A stretch of DNA of 64,000 nucleotides from Lachnospira multipara LB2003 (GCF_000702205.1 NZ_JNKW01000001.1:1-64000), one strand, 5' to 3'; shown: positions 37,708-47,864, counted from the first letter of the stretch. Program-made: numbers and translations. Notes: a model not told the origin generated them from the letters alone.

Positions 37708-38313
37708 CTATACATATTGCAAGAAATAAGAGTGGATTATACGATCTATGGATTTTTCAATATCACTTTTTCCATCTGATAAGCACCACTCAAAAATACA
37801 GCCTTTAACAATAGTGCAGATGTCTACACTCATAGTGTGGATGTCTGCATTTTTTTTAATGTATCCAGCTTTCTGTAAGATTTTTAATTCATCCTCACAT
37901 CTTGCCATAACAGTGCCATCAAGGAACTTTCCATCGACTTCACTCATATAGGAACTGAGTGATGAGTTAGTGCTAGAATAAAAGCTCTTCATGAAATCTA
38001 AGCCTAAACCTAAGTATCTGTTTACAAGTTTCATATATAGTTCAATAATTCTGTTGGCTGGATGGGATAAGCTATTATTAAGTTCACATTCTTTAAATGG
38101 TATCTCCTGGATAAAATACATGAGAAGATCATCTTTATCTCTAAAGTAATGATAAAAAGTACCTATTGATGAATCAGCTTCTGCACAAACATTTCTTACA
38201 GTTACAGAGTCTGCACCGCTTTTTGTGATAAGACGTATGGTTGCATCTATGATTTTTTGTTTTGAATCCTGCTTATTTGTATCTTTTGCAGGTCTACCGC
38301 ATTTTCTTGGCAT
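37708..38313 (-). CDS. TetR family regulator
   Basis: The 201-residue repressor starts with a basic tail (MPRKCGRPAKDTNKQ) and a TetR helix-turn-helix around VTVRNVCAEADSSIGTFYHYF. The variable C-terminal ligand domain gives no clue to its inducer. It is transcribed away from the DsbA-like gene. Palindromes in the shared intergenic region (38362-38375 and 38398-38411) are probably its operators. The 6-bp gap to the SirTM stop suggests that the two messages overlap at their ends. Confidence 0.9.
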   Translation of the reverse strand: MPRKCGRPAKDTNKQDSKQKIIDATIRLITKSGADSVTVRNVCAEADSSIGTFYHYFRDKDDLLMYFIQEIPFKECELNNSLSHPANRIIELYMKLVNRYLGLGLDFMKSFYSSTNSSLSSYMSEVDGKFLDGTVMARCEDELKILQKAGYIKKNADIHTMSVDICTIVKGCIFEWCLSDGKSDIEKSIDRIIHSYFLQYV

Positions 38314-38352
38314 ATTAAAATCCTCGCTTATAAATTTTTTAGATTTGACCTA

Positions 38353-38411
38353 TTGACATTATAGAACACGTTCTATATAATTGCAATCACAAACAAATAA
38401 AACACGTTCTA
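38353..38411 (+). promoter_or_regulatory. Consensus promoter and TetR operators upstream of the DsbA-like gene
   Basis: TTGACA (38353-38358), a 17-bp spacer and TATAAT (38376-38381) are a full consensus promoter. TAGAACACGTTCTA (38362-38375) fills the spacer, and TAAAACACGTTCTA (38398-38411) repeats it downstream with one arm altered. This predicts strong expression when the TetR protein lets go. Confidence 0.9.
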
Positions 38412-38429
38412 TTTAAGGAGGCTATCATT

Positions 38430-39137
38430 ATGAAGATTACATATTGGTCAGATTATGCATGTCCTTATTGCTATATTGGAGAGACAAGACTTAAGAATGT
38501 TATTAAAGACATGCCAGAGTTTAAGGATGAAGAAGTTGAATTTGAAATGAAGGCATTTCAGCTTGATCCATATGCTGGAGTACATGCGACAAGTGATACA
38601 CAGACAAGATTTGCTAAGAAGTATGGCATCTCTATGGAAGAGGCAGGAGATACAATTGAACATATTTCCCAGCTTGGAAGGGATGAGGGCATTGACTTCA
38701 AATACGCAACAACTCTTTTTACCAATACTATGGATGCTCACAGACTTACTAAATTTGCCATGGAAAAGGGCGATAAAGAGCAGACAGAAAAGCTGACTGA
38801 GAGATTGTATGCAGCATATTTTACAGATAATAAGGAACTTGCCAACAGGGATTTATTGTTAAGTATTGCTGTGGATTGCGGCTTTGATGCAGCTGAAGTA
38901 AAGGCTGTTTTAGACTCAGATAAATATCAAGATGAGGTAGTTCTTGATGAAAGAGAAGCAGCCAGATACGGAATCCATGCAGTGCCATGCTTTATAATCG
39001 GCGCTTACGCTTTGCAAGGAGCACAGCCTGCTGAAATTATGAAGTCAGCTCTACTAAAAGCAATGGAAAAAGAAAGCAGTAAAGTAGACGAGTCACAGGG
39101 AATGGCATGCGGTCCAGATGGCTGCAGGATAGGATAA
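38430..39137 (+). CDS. DsbA-family (FrnE-like) thiol oxidoreductase
   Basis: The 235-residue cytoplasmic thioredoxin-fold protein has the active site CPYC at residues 11-14 (SDYACPYCYIGE) and the cis-proline loop HAVPCFIIG near 189-197. The helical insertion is typical of FrnE/polyketide-type DsbA oxidoreductases. There is no signal peptide. A C-terminal cysteine pair (MACGPDGC) could be redox active or bind metal. It is 4 bp before a metallo-beta-lactamase-fold hydrolase and controlled by the divergent TetR. A role in thiol or electrophile stress is likely. Confidence 0.9.
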   Translation: MKITYWSDYACPYCYIGETRLKNVIKDMPEFKDEEVEFEMKAFQLDPYAGVHATSDTQTRFAKKYGISMEEAGDTIEHISQLGRDEGIDFKYATTLFTNTMDAHRLTKFAMEKGDKEQTEKLTERLYAAYFTDNKELANRDLLLSIAVDCGFDAAEVKAVLDSDKYQDEVVLDEREAARYGIHAVPCFIIGAYALQGAQPAEIMKSALLKAMEKESSKVDESQGMACGPDGCRIG

Positions 39138-39141
39138 AGAT

Positions 39142-39768
39142 ATGATAGTAGAAGTTCCGGTAAAAGGCTATTTTAATGAAAATTGTTATTTCTATATTGA
39201 TGATGAAACAAAGCACGGTTTTTTGATTGATCCAGGCGCAGAAGCTAAAAGGCTTTTAAAACTTATATCGGATAAGGGGTGGAATATTGAAAAAATATTG
39301 CTTACCCACGGTCATTTTGATCACACCGGGGCTGTAAATGAAATCAGAGCTGCTCTTGGAATCCCGGTTATTGCTCATAAAAGAGCAGATCAGTATCTGC
39401 TTGATGGCTATATGAATCTTTCTGCCGAGTGTGGCTCCTCTATAATCATAGGGGGCGTAAAGTATGCCGATGATGGTGATATTCTCTCACTTGAAGCAAA
39501 TCCGAATTTTAAGCTAAAGGTTATATACACTCCGGGACACACGACGGATTCGATTATCTTTTATTCAGAAAGAGATCTGGTTGCCTTTGTAGGAGATACG
39601 ATCTTTAAAGGATGCATCGGCAACTATAAATATCCAGGTGGCAATTTTAAGAATCTTCAGGATAGCATAATTGACAAGATATTTACCTTGCCTGATGAGA
39701 CTATGCTGTTATCAGGGCATTCGGATAAAACGAGCGTTGGGATTGAAAAACAGAGATATGGTTTGTAA
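39142..39768 (+). CDS. Metallo-beta-lactamase-fold hydrolase (glyoxalase II-like)
   Basis: The 208-residue protein has the metal-binding THGHFDHTG motif near residues 54-62, later GHTTDSI and the GDTIF motif, and a C-terminal SGH histidine. These match the hydroxyacylglutathione hydrolase-like group that acts on thioesters. It is 4 bp downstream of the DsbA-like gene and presumably co-transcribed, which fits a thiol-linked detoxification pair. The natural substrate is unknown. Confidence 0.9.
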   Translation: MIVEVPVKGYFNENCYFYIDDETKHGFLIDPGAEAKRLLKLISDKGWNIEKILLTHGHFDHTGAVNEIRAALGIPVIAHKRADQYLLDGYMNLSAECGSSIIIGGVKYADDGDILSLEANPNFKLKVIYTPGHTTDSIIFYSERDLVAFVGDTIFKGCIGNYKYPGGNFKNLQDSIIDKIFTLPDETMLLSGHSDKTSVGIEKQRYGL

Positions 39769-39814
39769 GGAAATGGATGCATTAGAAAACACAATATCAC
39801 TCGGAAATTTATTT

Positions 39815-39857
39815 GGGGAATCTGTAGGTTTAAGACCTATGGGTTCCCCTCTTTTTT
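39815..39857 (+). terminator. Intrinsic terminator after the metallo-hydrolase gene
   Basis: GGGGAA pairs with TTCCCC, and TAGGT with ACCTA inside, followed by TCTTTTTT. Confidence 0.85.
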
Positions 39858-40227
39858 ATTTCAGAAGAAAAGTCCAACAGCAAAATTAAGCAATTTGTAA
39901 GAATTGTGTAGTCAAGCGATTAGCTTGTTCAAGGGGGTTGGGGATGTGGCAGCAACGAGTAGATGATAGTGTTTTGAAAAAAAGCAGTGCTTGCGATTTT
40001 GCGTAGACGCGCCCTAACGTAGAGAAGGAAGATCTCTATTGACTGATTAAGCAAAGAGTAGAAGAAAAAACTGGTAATTTTATTAAATGTTTGAGAGGGA
40101 CAAATGTGGCGACCTAGATCTCTTGAGTTAATAAAATCAAAAATCAGCTAGTTTTCATCCAGTTGAATTAAAATCGCAAGAACTTGAATAAAAACCACAC
40201 ATTTTTGGTGCGCAGTTTTTTGATTTG
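39858..40227. other. Intergenic stretch with no recognised gene
   Basis: No convincing coding frame or tRNA is seen. AGATCTCT occurs at two spots flanking a segment with TTATTAA motifs, and GGTGCG...TGCGTAGACGCG lies between. It forms the left border of the phosphorothioation operon and might hold decayed sequence from its integration. Confidence 0.4.
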
Positions 40228-40236
40228 TGGTACAAT
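40228..40236 (+). promoter_or_regulatory. Extended -10 promoter candidate for the phosphorothioation operon
   Basis: TGG followed by TACAAT gives an extended -10 (TGN-TACAAT) about 45 bp upstream of the first gene. No clear -35 box is at 17 bp. Confidence 0.5.
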
Positions 40237-40281
40237 TTATTATGTGTTGTATCATGTTTTGTCTGAAAAAGAGGTTTATAG

Positions 40282-40488
40282 ATGAAAATTAGTTATAAGA
40301 AATTATGGATTTTATTAGCTGAAAAAGAGATGAGTAAGCAGGATTTTCGAGAGAAACTGCAGATAGCTTCTGGTACGATGACAAAACTTAATAAGGGACA
40401 AGAAGTCTCAATGTCTGTCATTCTCAGGATATGTGAATATTTTGATTGCAATATATGTGATATTTGCGATGCTGTGAAGTCAGATTAA
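40282..40488 (+). CDS. XRE-family small regulator
   Basis: This is a 68-residue Cro/CI-like helix-turn-helix protein of the YozG-like small type: KLWILLAEKEMSKQDFREKL, then TMTKLNKGQEVSMSVILRIC and CDICDAV. It is the first gene of the operon, 18 bp before sspD, and preceded by GAGG. A regulator in this position probably controls the modification and restriction genes, so that restriction does not outrun modification. Its operator was not located. Confidence 0.88.
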   Translation: MKISYKKLWILLAEKEMSKQDFREKLQIASGTMTKLNKGQEVSMSVILRICEYFDCNICDICDAVKSD

Positions 40489-40506
40489 AAATAGATTGGT
40501 GGTTAT

Positions 40507-42237
40507 ATGATTGAAAGAATATGCCCTAAGTGCAGGGTTCCTATGACGGGAGATAAATGTATAAAGCCTAATTGTGGCCATGCTACCGAGATGTCATCAA
40601 CAATATATTGGTGCAATGAATGCAATATTCCTATTTTTGAAAATTCATGTCCCGTATGTGGCAATGAGGGGAAGTATATTGCAACAGATATTAGACCAGT
40701 GTTTCCGGAAGAAAACTGTTTGATATCAATTATTCTTAAGGATGATCCATTTGCTTTTCAAAAGGATTCTGTTTGGTATGGAAGCAATGCTTATATTATT
40801 AATGGTAAAAAGGTAAAACTTGCGGTTAGTAAAATTAATAAGCTTCATATTGATGAGATTAAGACATTCAAGCAGAAGTATGATGATGTTGCTGGTAGTA
40901 TTTTGTATGAATACTTTGATGTGTTCAAGGAAAGATTTATTGAAGCAAATAAAGACAGATATAACTTTATAACTGAAGAAGCTGTTAGCTTTGTTCAGAG
41001 TTATAAGGAACGATATGAAATCGAAGATATGATGGTATCATTCAGCGGGGGTAAGGATTCAACAGTTACATCACATATCGTTAATAGAGCATTGGGAACA
41101 AATAAGGTACTTCATGTTTTTGGAGATACGACATTAGAGTTTCCTTATACATTAGAGTATAAAAAACGCTTTAATAGAAATGAAGAATCTAGTGGTGTAA
41201 GGATTCTTACAGCAAAGAATCGTGAAAAGAACTTTGAAGAATTATGTGAAGTCGTTGGACCGCCTAGCCGTGTTATGAGGTGGTGTTGTACCGTATTTAA
41301 AACCGGTGCGATTCAAAAAACAATTGCGTCTGCATTTAAAGATAAGAATAACATCTTGAGTTTTCAAGGTATTAGACATAATGAATCAGCAAGCAGAAGC
41401 AAGTATGAAAGAGAAAGTGAGAGCCCAAAGATTTCGAAGCAGACAGTTGCTTCTCCAATTATAGATTGGATTGATTTTGATGTATGGCTCTATATTTTGA
41501 CTACAGGAATTGACTTTAATGAAGCATATCGACTTGGATGGACAAGAGTTGGATGCTGGTGTTGTCCAAATAATGGTGGATGGTCAGAGTTCTTATCAAA
41601 AGTTCATATGTATGATCAATATGTTCATTGGCATAATTTGCTTGTGGATTTTGCTAAACAAATTGGTAAGCCGGATCCAGAAGATTATGTTGATGAAGGT
41701 GGATGGAAAGCGAGACAAGGTGGTAATGGGTTAGCTGCAGCACAAACTTCTATCGTTTCATTTGAACCATGTGCTACAGATGAAAATGCTTTTAATTATG
41801 ATTTACAGCGCCCTATTACAGAAGAGTTATACGAATTATTTAAGCCGTTTGGATACATAAACAAGGAACTTGGAAATAAGCGTTTAGGAGAAGTCTATAT
41901 TTTAAATAAGGCTGGAAAGGTTGTGCTTGTTTTACAAGGAAGAGTCGGAAGTACAAGGCTTAAAGTTACTATAAAAGATATTCATATCGCAAAGGCAAAA
42001 ACACTTACTGCGGCAGAAGGAAAGATTCAGTGTCAACTTACAAAGTACCAGATGTGTTTGGGCTGTAAAGCGTGTGAGAGTGTATGTAAATATGATGCCA
42101 TTAGTGTTAAGGATGATGGCACAGGTAAAATCACTTATACAATTGATAGTGATAAGTGTAAGCGATGTACAGAATGTGTTGGACATTTTAATGCAGGATG
42201 TTACATGAGAAAAGTATTAGGAATAAAGAGGACATAA
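40507..42237 (+). CDS. sspD: SspD-like PAPS-reductase-family phosphorothioation protein
   Basis: The 576-residue ATP pyrophosphatase-type protein is expected to activate the DNA backbone for sulfur insertion. The N-terminus has cysteine pairs of zinc-ribbon type (CPKCRVPM, WCNECN, CPVCG). The PP-loop SFSGGKDST is at 178-186. The MRWCCTVFK and GCWCCPN cysteines follow in the PAPS reductase domain. The C-terminus has two ferredoxin-like clusters (CLGCKACESVC and CKRCTEC). Adjacency to DUF4007, a P-loop ATPase and a cysteine desulfurase points to the Ssp rather than the Dnd system. Confidence 0.87.
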   Translation: MIERICPKCRVPMTGDKCIKPNCGHATEMSSTIYWCNECNIPIFENSCPVCGNEGKYIATDIRPVFPEENCLISIILKDDPFAFQKDSVWYGSNAYIINGKKVKLAVSKINKLHIDEIKTFKQKYDDVAGSILYEYFDVFKERFIEANKDRYNFITEEAVSFVQSYKERYEIEDMMVSFSGGKDSTVTSHIVNRALGTNKVLHVFGDTTLEFPYTLEYKKRFNRNEESSGVRILTAKNREKNFEELCEVVGPPSRVMRWCCTVFKTGAIQKTIASAFKDKNNILSFQGIRHNESASRSKYERESESPKISKQTVASPIIDWIDFDVWLYILTTGIDFNEAYRLGWTRVGCWCCPNNGGWSEFLSKVHMYDQYVHWHNLLVDFAKQIGKPDPEDYVDEGGWKARQGGNGLAAAQTSIVSFEPCATDENAFNYDLQRPITEELYELFKPFGYINKELGNKRLGEVYILNKAGKVVLVLQGRVGSTRLKVTIKDIHIAKAKTLTAAEGKIQCQLTKYQMCLGCKACESVCKYDAISVKDDGTGKITYTIDSDKCKRCTECVGHFNAGCYMRKVLGIKRT

Positions 42238-42239
42238 AA

Positions 42240-43100
42240 ATGGCTAATGAAAATTCAATTAGGTTACAGGGTCATGAAAAGTTCGCTATTCGAGAAGGAT
42301 GGCTTGCTAAAGGACTAAACGAAGTTGAAAATCCTAAATATGACAATGTATTTCTGGAGAAAAATGCAGCAGAAATTTTCGGATTAGGTAACAACATGGT
42401 TAAGTCTTTGCGTTATTGGATGAGAGTATTCGGATTAACTAATGATAATGGTACGGAATTATCTACATTTGGTAAACTGGTGGCTGAGTATGATAGATAT
42501 ATTGAAGATACATTTTCTTTATGGATAATGCATTCTAAAATATCTAAAGATATTCATAATGCAACATCTTGGTATATGTATTTTAATCGATGTGACGCTG
42601 ATGATTTAGATAAATCACAGATTAAGAGCATTTTGTATAGAGAGATATCTAAATATGCTCCCCAAAAAAAGGTTTCAGAAAAGTCTTTGGAGAGTGATGT
42701 TGACGTATTGTTGAATATGTATAGCAAACGTAAGGAAAATGATGATCCAGAGGACAAGAGTATTTCTCCGTTTAGCCAACTTGCATTGGTAAAAAATTCT
42801 GGGGGCAAGTATTCAAAAGTACATCCTTCAGCCAAGCATTTTAGTGAATTGATAGTGTTATATGAAATAGCTTCTATGTTATGTGGTGAGGATAGTTTAT
42901 CAATTGATGCATTGATAAATGGAGAAAAAGGACTTCGCAGAATTTATAATCTTTCAAGTGTTGCTGTAAATGATTATTTAGATAAATTAGATGCTGCAGG
43001 ATATATAAAGGTGGATAGAACTGCTGGATTGGATGTTATTTATCCAATGAAAGAATTAGACTCTGATGCAATTTTGAAAGAGTATTATGAAAATAAATAA
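42240..43100 (+). CDS. sspB: SspB-like DUF4007 nickase of the phosphorothioation system
   Basis: The 286-residue protein starts at 42240 (MANENSIRLQGHEKF), two bases after the sspD stop. The open frame upstream overlaps sspD without a ribosome site. The pattern GHEKFAIREGWLAKGL and FGLGNNMVKSLRYWMRVFGL identifies DUF4007. In the characterised Ssp system the DUF4007 protein nicks one strand so that sulfur can be inserted. It is likely co-translated with SspD. Confidence 0.87.
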   Translation: MANENSIRLQGHEKFAIREGWLAKGLNEVENPKYDNVFLEKNAAEIFGLGNNMVKSLRYWMRVFGLTNDNGTELSTFGKLVAEYDRYIEDTFSLWIMHSKISKDIHNATSWYMYFNRCDADDLDKSQIKSILYREISKYAPQKKVSEKSLESDVDVLLNMYSKRKENDDPEDKSISPFSQLALVKNSGGKYSKVHPSAKHFSELIVLYEIASMLCGEDSLSIDALINGEKGLRRIYNLSSVAVNDYLDKLDAAGYIKVDRTAGLDVIYPMKELDSDAILKEYYENK

Positions 43101-43112
43101 AAGGGTGATGGG

Positions 43113-46100
43113 ATGAAAAAAATACAATCTCTTAAAGATATCATAGAATTTAATAGCAGTTTTAAGTCTGCTGTAAATTTATATTTGAGTTTAAATAAGC
43201 CTGAAAAGGTATTGGGCTATATTCCTACAAAATCATCTATATGTGTTATAGGTGATTATTTGGAGAGTATATTATGTAACAAAGAACAAGCAACTCTATT
43301 TGTTGGACCATATGGTAAAGGAAAGTCTCATCTTTTATTGGTTTTGACTGCTATTATTTCGCTGGATAGAACACCAGAGAATAAGAAGATAATCGATGAG
43401 TTAGTAAAAAAAATAAAAAAAGTAGATGAAGTTGGTAATGAAGTCGCTGATTTAATTATGACTATGTGGAACAAAGAAAAGTACTTGCCAGTTCTTATCT
43501 CAGGTTCTACAGGTGATTTGAATCAGGCGTTTTTATACGGTCTTAATGAAGCTATTAAAAGAGATAAGTCATTAGCGGGATTAGCACCAGAGACTTATTA
43601 CACAATAGCAATTGAGCGTATTGAAGATTGGAAGAATAATTACAAGGATACATATGCTATTTTTGAAAAGGAAGTAACGAAGTCAGGAATGATGATTAAT
43701 GACTTGCTTACTAATCTTAAGTTATGCTCAAATGAGGCACTTGATACATTCAAAGCTATTTATCCGAAGGTAACCGCTGGTAGCAAATTTAATCCAATGG
43801 CTGTTTCTGATGTTTTGCCTTTATATAAGGGGATTAGTGAAAAACTAGTAGAAGATCATAAATACAGTGGTATCTATATCATTTTTGATGAGTTTAGTAA
43901 ATTCATTGAGAGCCAGGATGGTTCAGCTGCTGGCTCTAATATGAAGTTAATACAGGATGTATGTGAGCTGGCAACAGAGTCGAAGAATGCACCTTTATTC
44001 TTCACTATGGTGGCACATAAGAGTATCAAAGAATATGGAAAGTATTTATCAATCGATACTATTAACTCATTTACCGGAATTGAAGGACGTATTGTAGAAA
44101 AGTATTTTGTTACTTCATCTAAGAATAATTATGAGCTGATTAGAAATGCAATTATAAAAAAGGATGATGATTTACAGAACATTGAGCACGTTCATAATTT
44201 CGTAGATAATGAGGCTTTAGATAAGTACTATCAACTTCCAGCATTTAAAAGCAATTTTCCAAGAAAAGATTTTGAAAATATTGTTTTAAAGGGCTGTTAT
44301 CCACTTAATCCGATTGCATCGTACTTATTGCTGAATATTAGTGAGAAAGTGGCTCAGAATGAAAGAACTTTGTTTACATTTATTTCTAATGATGAGCCAA
44401 ATAGTTTATTACGTTTTGTAGAGAATCATGATGAAAGCGACGGATGGAGTGCTGGCGCAGATTTGATTTACGATTATTTTGCACCATTGTTCAAAAAAGA
44501 TGTTACAAATGAGTTTATTCATAATATTTGGCTTAGCGCAGAATATGTACTAGAAAGATGCGAATCTGATAATCAGAAAAAGGTAGTAAAGGCACTTGCA
44601 ATTATTCTTATAGCAAATAAGGAAGATGAATTGCCAGCTACACGTACCTATATTCCACTTTGTGTTGATGTCCCTGGTTGTGCTCAGATTATTGATGATT
44701 TAGCAGCTAGCAATTTCATTTATAGAAAGAACGCAAACAACACTTATGCTTTTAAAACTAAAGCTGGTTCAGAATTAAAATCAGAGCTTAATAAGCAAAG
44801 AGAATTAAAGGGAGATAATGTTAATTATGCAAAAGCGTTATTAACAATTACAGGTAATTATTATATTGCGCCTAGAAAATATAATGCCCTTCATTGCATG
44901 ACAAGATATTTTGAAAATGAATATATGCTTGTAGAGGACTTTATGAATATCAATAGTGCCGATGCGCTATTGAGCGGAATGAAAGGTGATGGAAAGGTTA
45001 TCACTCTTTTTAGCTTTGAGACTGTTAAGCAAGAGCAAATTAAAAAGCATTTGGTAGACTTGGCAGATGATAGATTAATTGTTGTGTGTCCTAAAGAAAA
45101 ACTTAAGCTGCAGATAAAAAAGAGATTAAAGGACTATGAAATTGTTCAAGAGCTTAAGTCAAATCAGGTGTTCACAAATAATAATGCTGTCCTTAAGCGC
45201 GAATTACCATTGATGCTAGAAGATTTAACGGTAGAGATTGAAAATGTATTACAAGATATATATGATGATGAGTCAGGATCAAAGGTATTTAGATATAGTT
45301 TTGTGGGTGGAAAAACGGTTAAGGAAAGCTCTGTCGAAAGGGCAGTTAGTGATTGTTGTGATGAAGTTTATAGCGAAACACCAATTATCAATAATGAAAT
45401 GGTTAATAGACAATTTATCACTACAGGACAGACTAAGAAGGCGAGAGTAAACATTATTGATACGATTCTTCAACATAAATGTAATGAAGAATATGGCGAA
45501 GGCTTTAATCAGGAAGCTACAATATATCGTTCTTTATTTGTGAAGAATGAGTTATTAGCAGGAAACAATGATAGACTTCAGAAAATCTTGGATAGGATGA
45601 ATGCCTATATTGATACTTGCTGTGACAAGAAGGTTCCTTTTGGCAACTTAATAAATGAGTTAGTTGCTAAACCATATGGAATGAGACTTGGCGTAATTCC
45701 AATTTATTTTGCGCATGTTCTTGCTGAAAGACAGGAAGATATTATTATATATTTTGCTGATCAGGAAGTTCAGATTAGTGCAGATATTATTGTTAATATG
45801 TGCGAAAACGCAGAAGATTACGCTGTGTATGTTTCCAAGGAGGATATTGAGAAGGAGAAGTATTTAAACGAGTTAAATTCTGAGTTTAGGATTAGTGAAA
45901 ACAGAAATCTTTCTTCAAATCGAATTAAAGATATTGTGATTTGTATGCAAAGATGGTTTAGAGCTTTACCTCAGGCAACAAGAAATCTGGTAGATATCGA
46001 AAAGTACGAAGATAAGGAAACAGTTGTTGCACAAATGAAGGTGATCAGAAAAGCTATGCAAACGGTTGAGTTTAATCCGTTTGAGATGTTATTTGTCACA

Positions 46101-46703
46101 TTCCCTAACGAGTTTGGAACATCTTCACTGTTAGATACATTTGATATTATTGATAATCGAGTAGATGATTTTGAAGATTATTTTCATAAAATCGAGAATG
46201 CAATTGTAGCTGCTATCTTTAAGATATGGGGTACAAAGCCTGGAAAAGACAAACTCTATCATGATTTACGGGAGTGGTATGAGAAACAAAGTGTTTCTGC
46301 TAAGCAGGGATTATATGACGGAAGAATAACTAATTTTATGTCATGTATTGCAAACCTTGATTCATATAATAACGCACAGGTTGCGTTGAAAGTAGTAAAA
46401 GCTGTTACTAACGTATACGTTGAAAACTGGAACAGCGGTTCATTAGATGAATTTATAGAAGAATTATCTAGTCTAAAACAAGAGATTGAATCTATAAAAG
46501 ATGGTGATGCATCTGGTGAGTACACACTTACTTTCTTTGACAAGAATGGTGAGCAGAGGAGTAAAAACTATTCTTATGCAAGCGAAGGAACTGGTAGTGT
46601 ATTAAGGAATATTATTGAGGATACACTTGATGAATATGATGATTTGAGTGTGAATGATAGAGTTTCTATTTTACTAGAAATGATAGACAAGATTACTAGA
46701 TAG
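43113..46703 (+). CDS. sspC: SspC-like large P-loop ATPase
   Basis: The 1196-residue protein has Walker A GPYGKGKS at 65-72 and Walker B IYIIFDE at 254-260. The rest is a long helical region without other known motifs. It resembles the BrxC/PglY-like P-loop group but sits in an Ssp context, where the ATPase SspC provides energy for modification. A GGGTGATGGG stretch precedes the ATG, 12 bp after sspB. It is co-directional with a 12-bp gap to sspA. Confidence 0.83.
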   Translation: MKKIQSLKDIIEFNSSFKSAVNLYLSLNKPEKVLGYIPTKSSICVIGDYLESILCNKEQATLFVGPYGKGKSHLLLVLTAIISLDRTPENKKIIDELVKKIKKVDEVGNEVADLIMTMWNKEKYLPVLISGSTGDLNQAFLYGLNEAIKRDKSLAGLAPETYYTIAIERIEDWKNNYKDTYAIFEKEVTKSGMMINDLLTNLKLCSNEALDTFKAIYPKVTAGSKFNPMAVSDVLPLYKGISEKLVEDHKYSGIYIIFDEFSKFIESQDGSAAGSNMKLIQDVCELATESKNAPLFFTMVAHKSIKEYGKYLSIDTINSFTGIEGRIVEKYFVTSSKNNYELIRNAIIKKDDDLQNIEHVHNFVDNEALDKYYQLPAFKSNFPRKDFENIVLKGCYPLNPIASYLLLNISEKVAQNERTLFTFISNDEPNSLLRFVENHDESDGWSAGADLIYDYFAPLFKKDVTNEFIHNIWLSAEYVLERCESDNQKKVVKALAIILIANKEDELPATRTYIPLCVDVPGCAQIIDDLAASNFIYRKNANNTYAFKTKAGSELKSELNKQRELKGDNVNYAKALLTITGNYYIAPRKYNALHCMTRYFENEYMLVEDFMNINSADALLSGMKGDGKVITLFSFETVKQEQIKKHLVDLADDRLIVVCPKEKLKLQIKKRLKDYEIVQELKSNQVFTNNNAVLKRELPLMLEDLTVEIENVLQDIYDDESGSKVFRYSFVGGKTVKESSVERAVSDCCDEVYSETPIINNEMVNRQFITTGQTKKARVNIIDTILQHKCNEEYGEGFNQEATIYRSLFVKNELLAGNNDRLQKILDRMNAYIDTCCDKKVPFGNLINELVAKPYGMRLGVIPIYFAHVLAERQEDIIIYFADQEVQISADIIVNMCENAEDYAVYVSKEDIEKEKYLNELNSEFRISENRNLSSNRIKDIVICMQRWFRALPQATRNLVDIEKYEDKETVVAQMKVIRKAMQTVEFNPFEMLFVTFPNEFGTSSLLDTFDIIDNRVDDFEDYFHKIENAIVAAIFKIWGTKPGKDKLYHDLREWYEKQSVSAKQGLYDGRITNFMSCIANLDSYNNAQVALKVVKAVTNVYVENWNSGSLDEFIEELSSLKQEIESIKDGDASGEYTLTFFDKNGEQRSKNYSYASEGTGSVLRNIIEDTLDEYDDLSVNDRVSILLEMIDKITR

Positions 46704-46715
46704 AAAGGCGATGTA

Positions 46716-47864
46716 ATGATTTATTTAGATAACGCAGCAACTACATTTCCAAAGCCTAATTCCGTGTATGACGCAATGGATAGGGCAAATAGGGAATATG
46801 CAGTAAATGCTGGAAGAGGATCTTATAAGGCTGCAAGAGAAGCAAATCGAATAATTACCGAGACAAAACAGCAATTGCGTAATTTAGTTAGGGCTGATAT
46901 TTCCGCTGCAGTTGTCTTTGCTCCATCAATAACGATAGCACTTAACCAGATTATTAATGGATTAGATATGCGCAAGGGAGCAGTAGTTTATGTTTCACCG
47001 TATGAACATAATGCTGTAGCAAGAACAGTACACAAAATAGCTAACGAAAGAGACTTACTGGTAAAAGAATTACCTATAAATGAAGAAGATCTTTCAATTG
47101 ACTTAGAGAAGATGAAATATGAGTTTACGAAAGATCGACCAGAGTTTGTGTTTGCTACACACGTTAGTAATGTTACTGGATATGTTTTACCAGTTGAAGA
47201 AATCTTTTCAGAGGCAAAGAAATATGATGCTATTACAGTGCTTGATTCGGCACAATCGCTAGGATTGATTGATATATCAGTATCTTTAATAAAAGTCGAT
47301 ATTATTGCTTTTGCAGGTCACAAAACTTTATATGGCCCTTTAGGTATTGGTGGATTTATTAATGTTTCAGGCGTACCACTTTCTACTTTTATTACAGGTG
47401 GAACAGGAAGCGATTCATTAAATTTGGATATGCCTACTGGAGCAGAATCTCATTATGAAGCGGCTAGCAGCAATATAGTTGCAATATATGGATTAAACGC
47501 TGCATTAACAGATTTAAACCAAAATAGTAATTATAAAAAAGAGATGAAGCTTACAGAGTATTTATTGGAACGTCTTGGTACGATAGAAGGTGTTCGTGTT
47601 ATTGAATATCCTTCAAATAATTTACAAGTAGCGGTTGCCTCATTTATTGTTGATGGTTATAAATCAGAGGATGTAGGAATGATACTCGATGAGGACTTTG
47701 ATATTGCAGTTAGAACGGGATATCATTGTGCTCCGTATATACATAAGTATCTGAAGGACGAACCAACATTAGGTACAATACGCGTTGGATTAGGACAGTA
47801 TTCTACTAGAGATGATATAGATGAGCTAATAAAGGCTTTATGTGATATTATAGGGGGTAATTAA
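46716..47864 (+). CDS. sspA: Cysteine desulfurase of the phosphorothioation system
   Basis: The 382-residue class V aminotransferase begins MIYLDNAATTFPKP. The PLP lysine is Lys203 in GHKTLYGPLG, and the catalytic cysteine is Cys338 in RTGYHCAPYIH. It draws sulfur from L-cysteine and passes it to SspD. It overlaps the helicase gene by one base. Having its own desulfurase in the operon, rather than borrowing IscS, marks a self-contained module. Confidence 0.88.
   Translation: MIYLDNAATTFPKPNSVYDAMDRANREYAVNAGRGSYKAAREANRIITETKQQLRNLVRADISAAVVFAPSITIALNQIINGLDMRKGAVVYVSPYEHNAVARTVHKIANERDLLVKELPINEEDLSIDLEKMKYEFTKDRPEFVFATHVSNVTGYVLPVEEIFSEAKKYDAITVLDSAQSLGLIDISVSLIKVDIIAFAGHKTLYGPLGIGGFINVSGVPLSTFITGGTGSDSLNLDMPTGAESHYEAASSNIVAIYGLNAALTDLNQNSNYKKEMKLTEYLLERLGTIEGVRVIEYPSNNLQVAVASFIVDGYKSEDVGMILDEDFDIAVRTGYHCAPYIHKYLKDEPTLGTIRVGLGQYSTRDDIDELIKALCDIIGGN

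Noticed and set aside
39858-40227. tRNA or attachment site at the left edge of the phosphorothioation operon
   Set aside because: No T-loop or acceptor pairing was found, and no integrase or duplicated core was seen at the other end.
40507-42237. DndC of a Dnd double-strand phosphorothioation system
   Set aside because: No DndB, DndD or DndE-like genes are seen; the neighbours are DUF4007 and the SspC-like ATPase, and the two C-terminal iron-sulfur clusters fit SspD better.
43113-46703. BREX (BrxC/PglY) interpretation of the 1196-residue ATPase
   Set aside because: No pglX, pglZ or brxL-like gene is nearby, while DUF4007, a PAPS-reductase-like protein and a cysteine desulfurase are.
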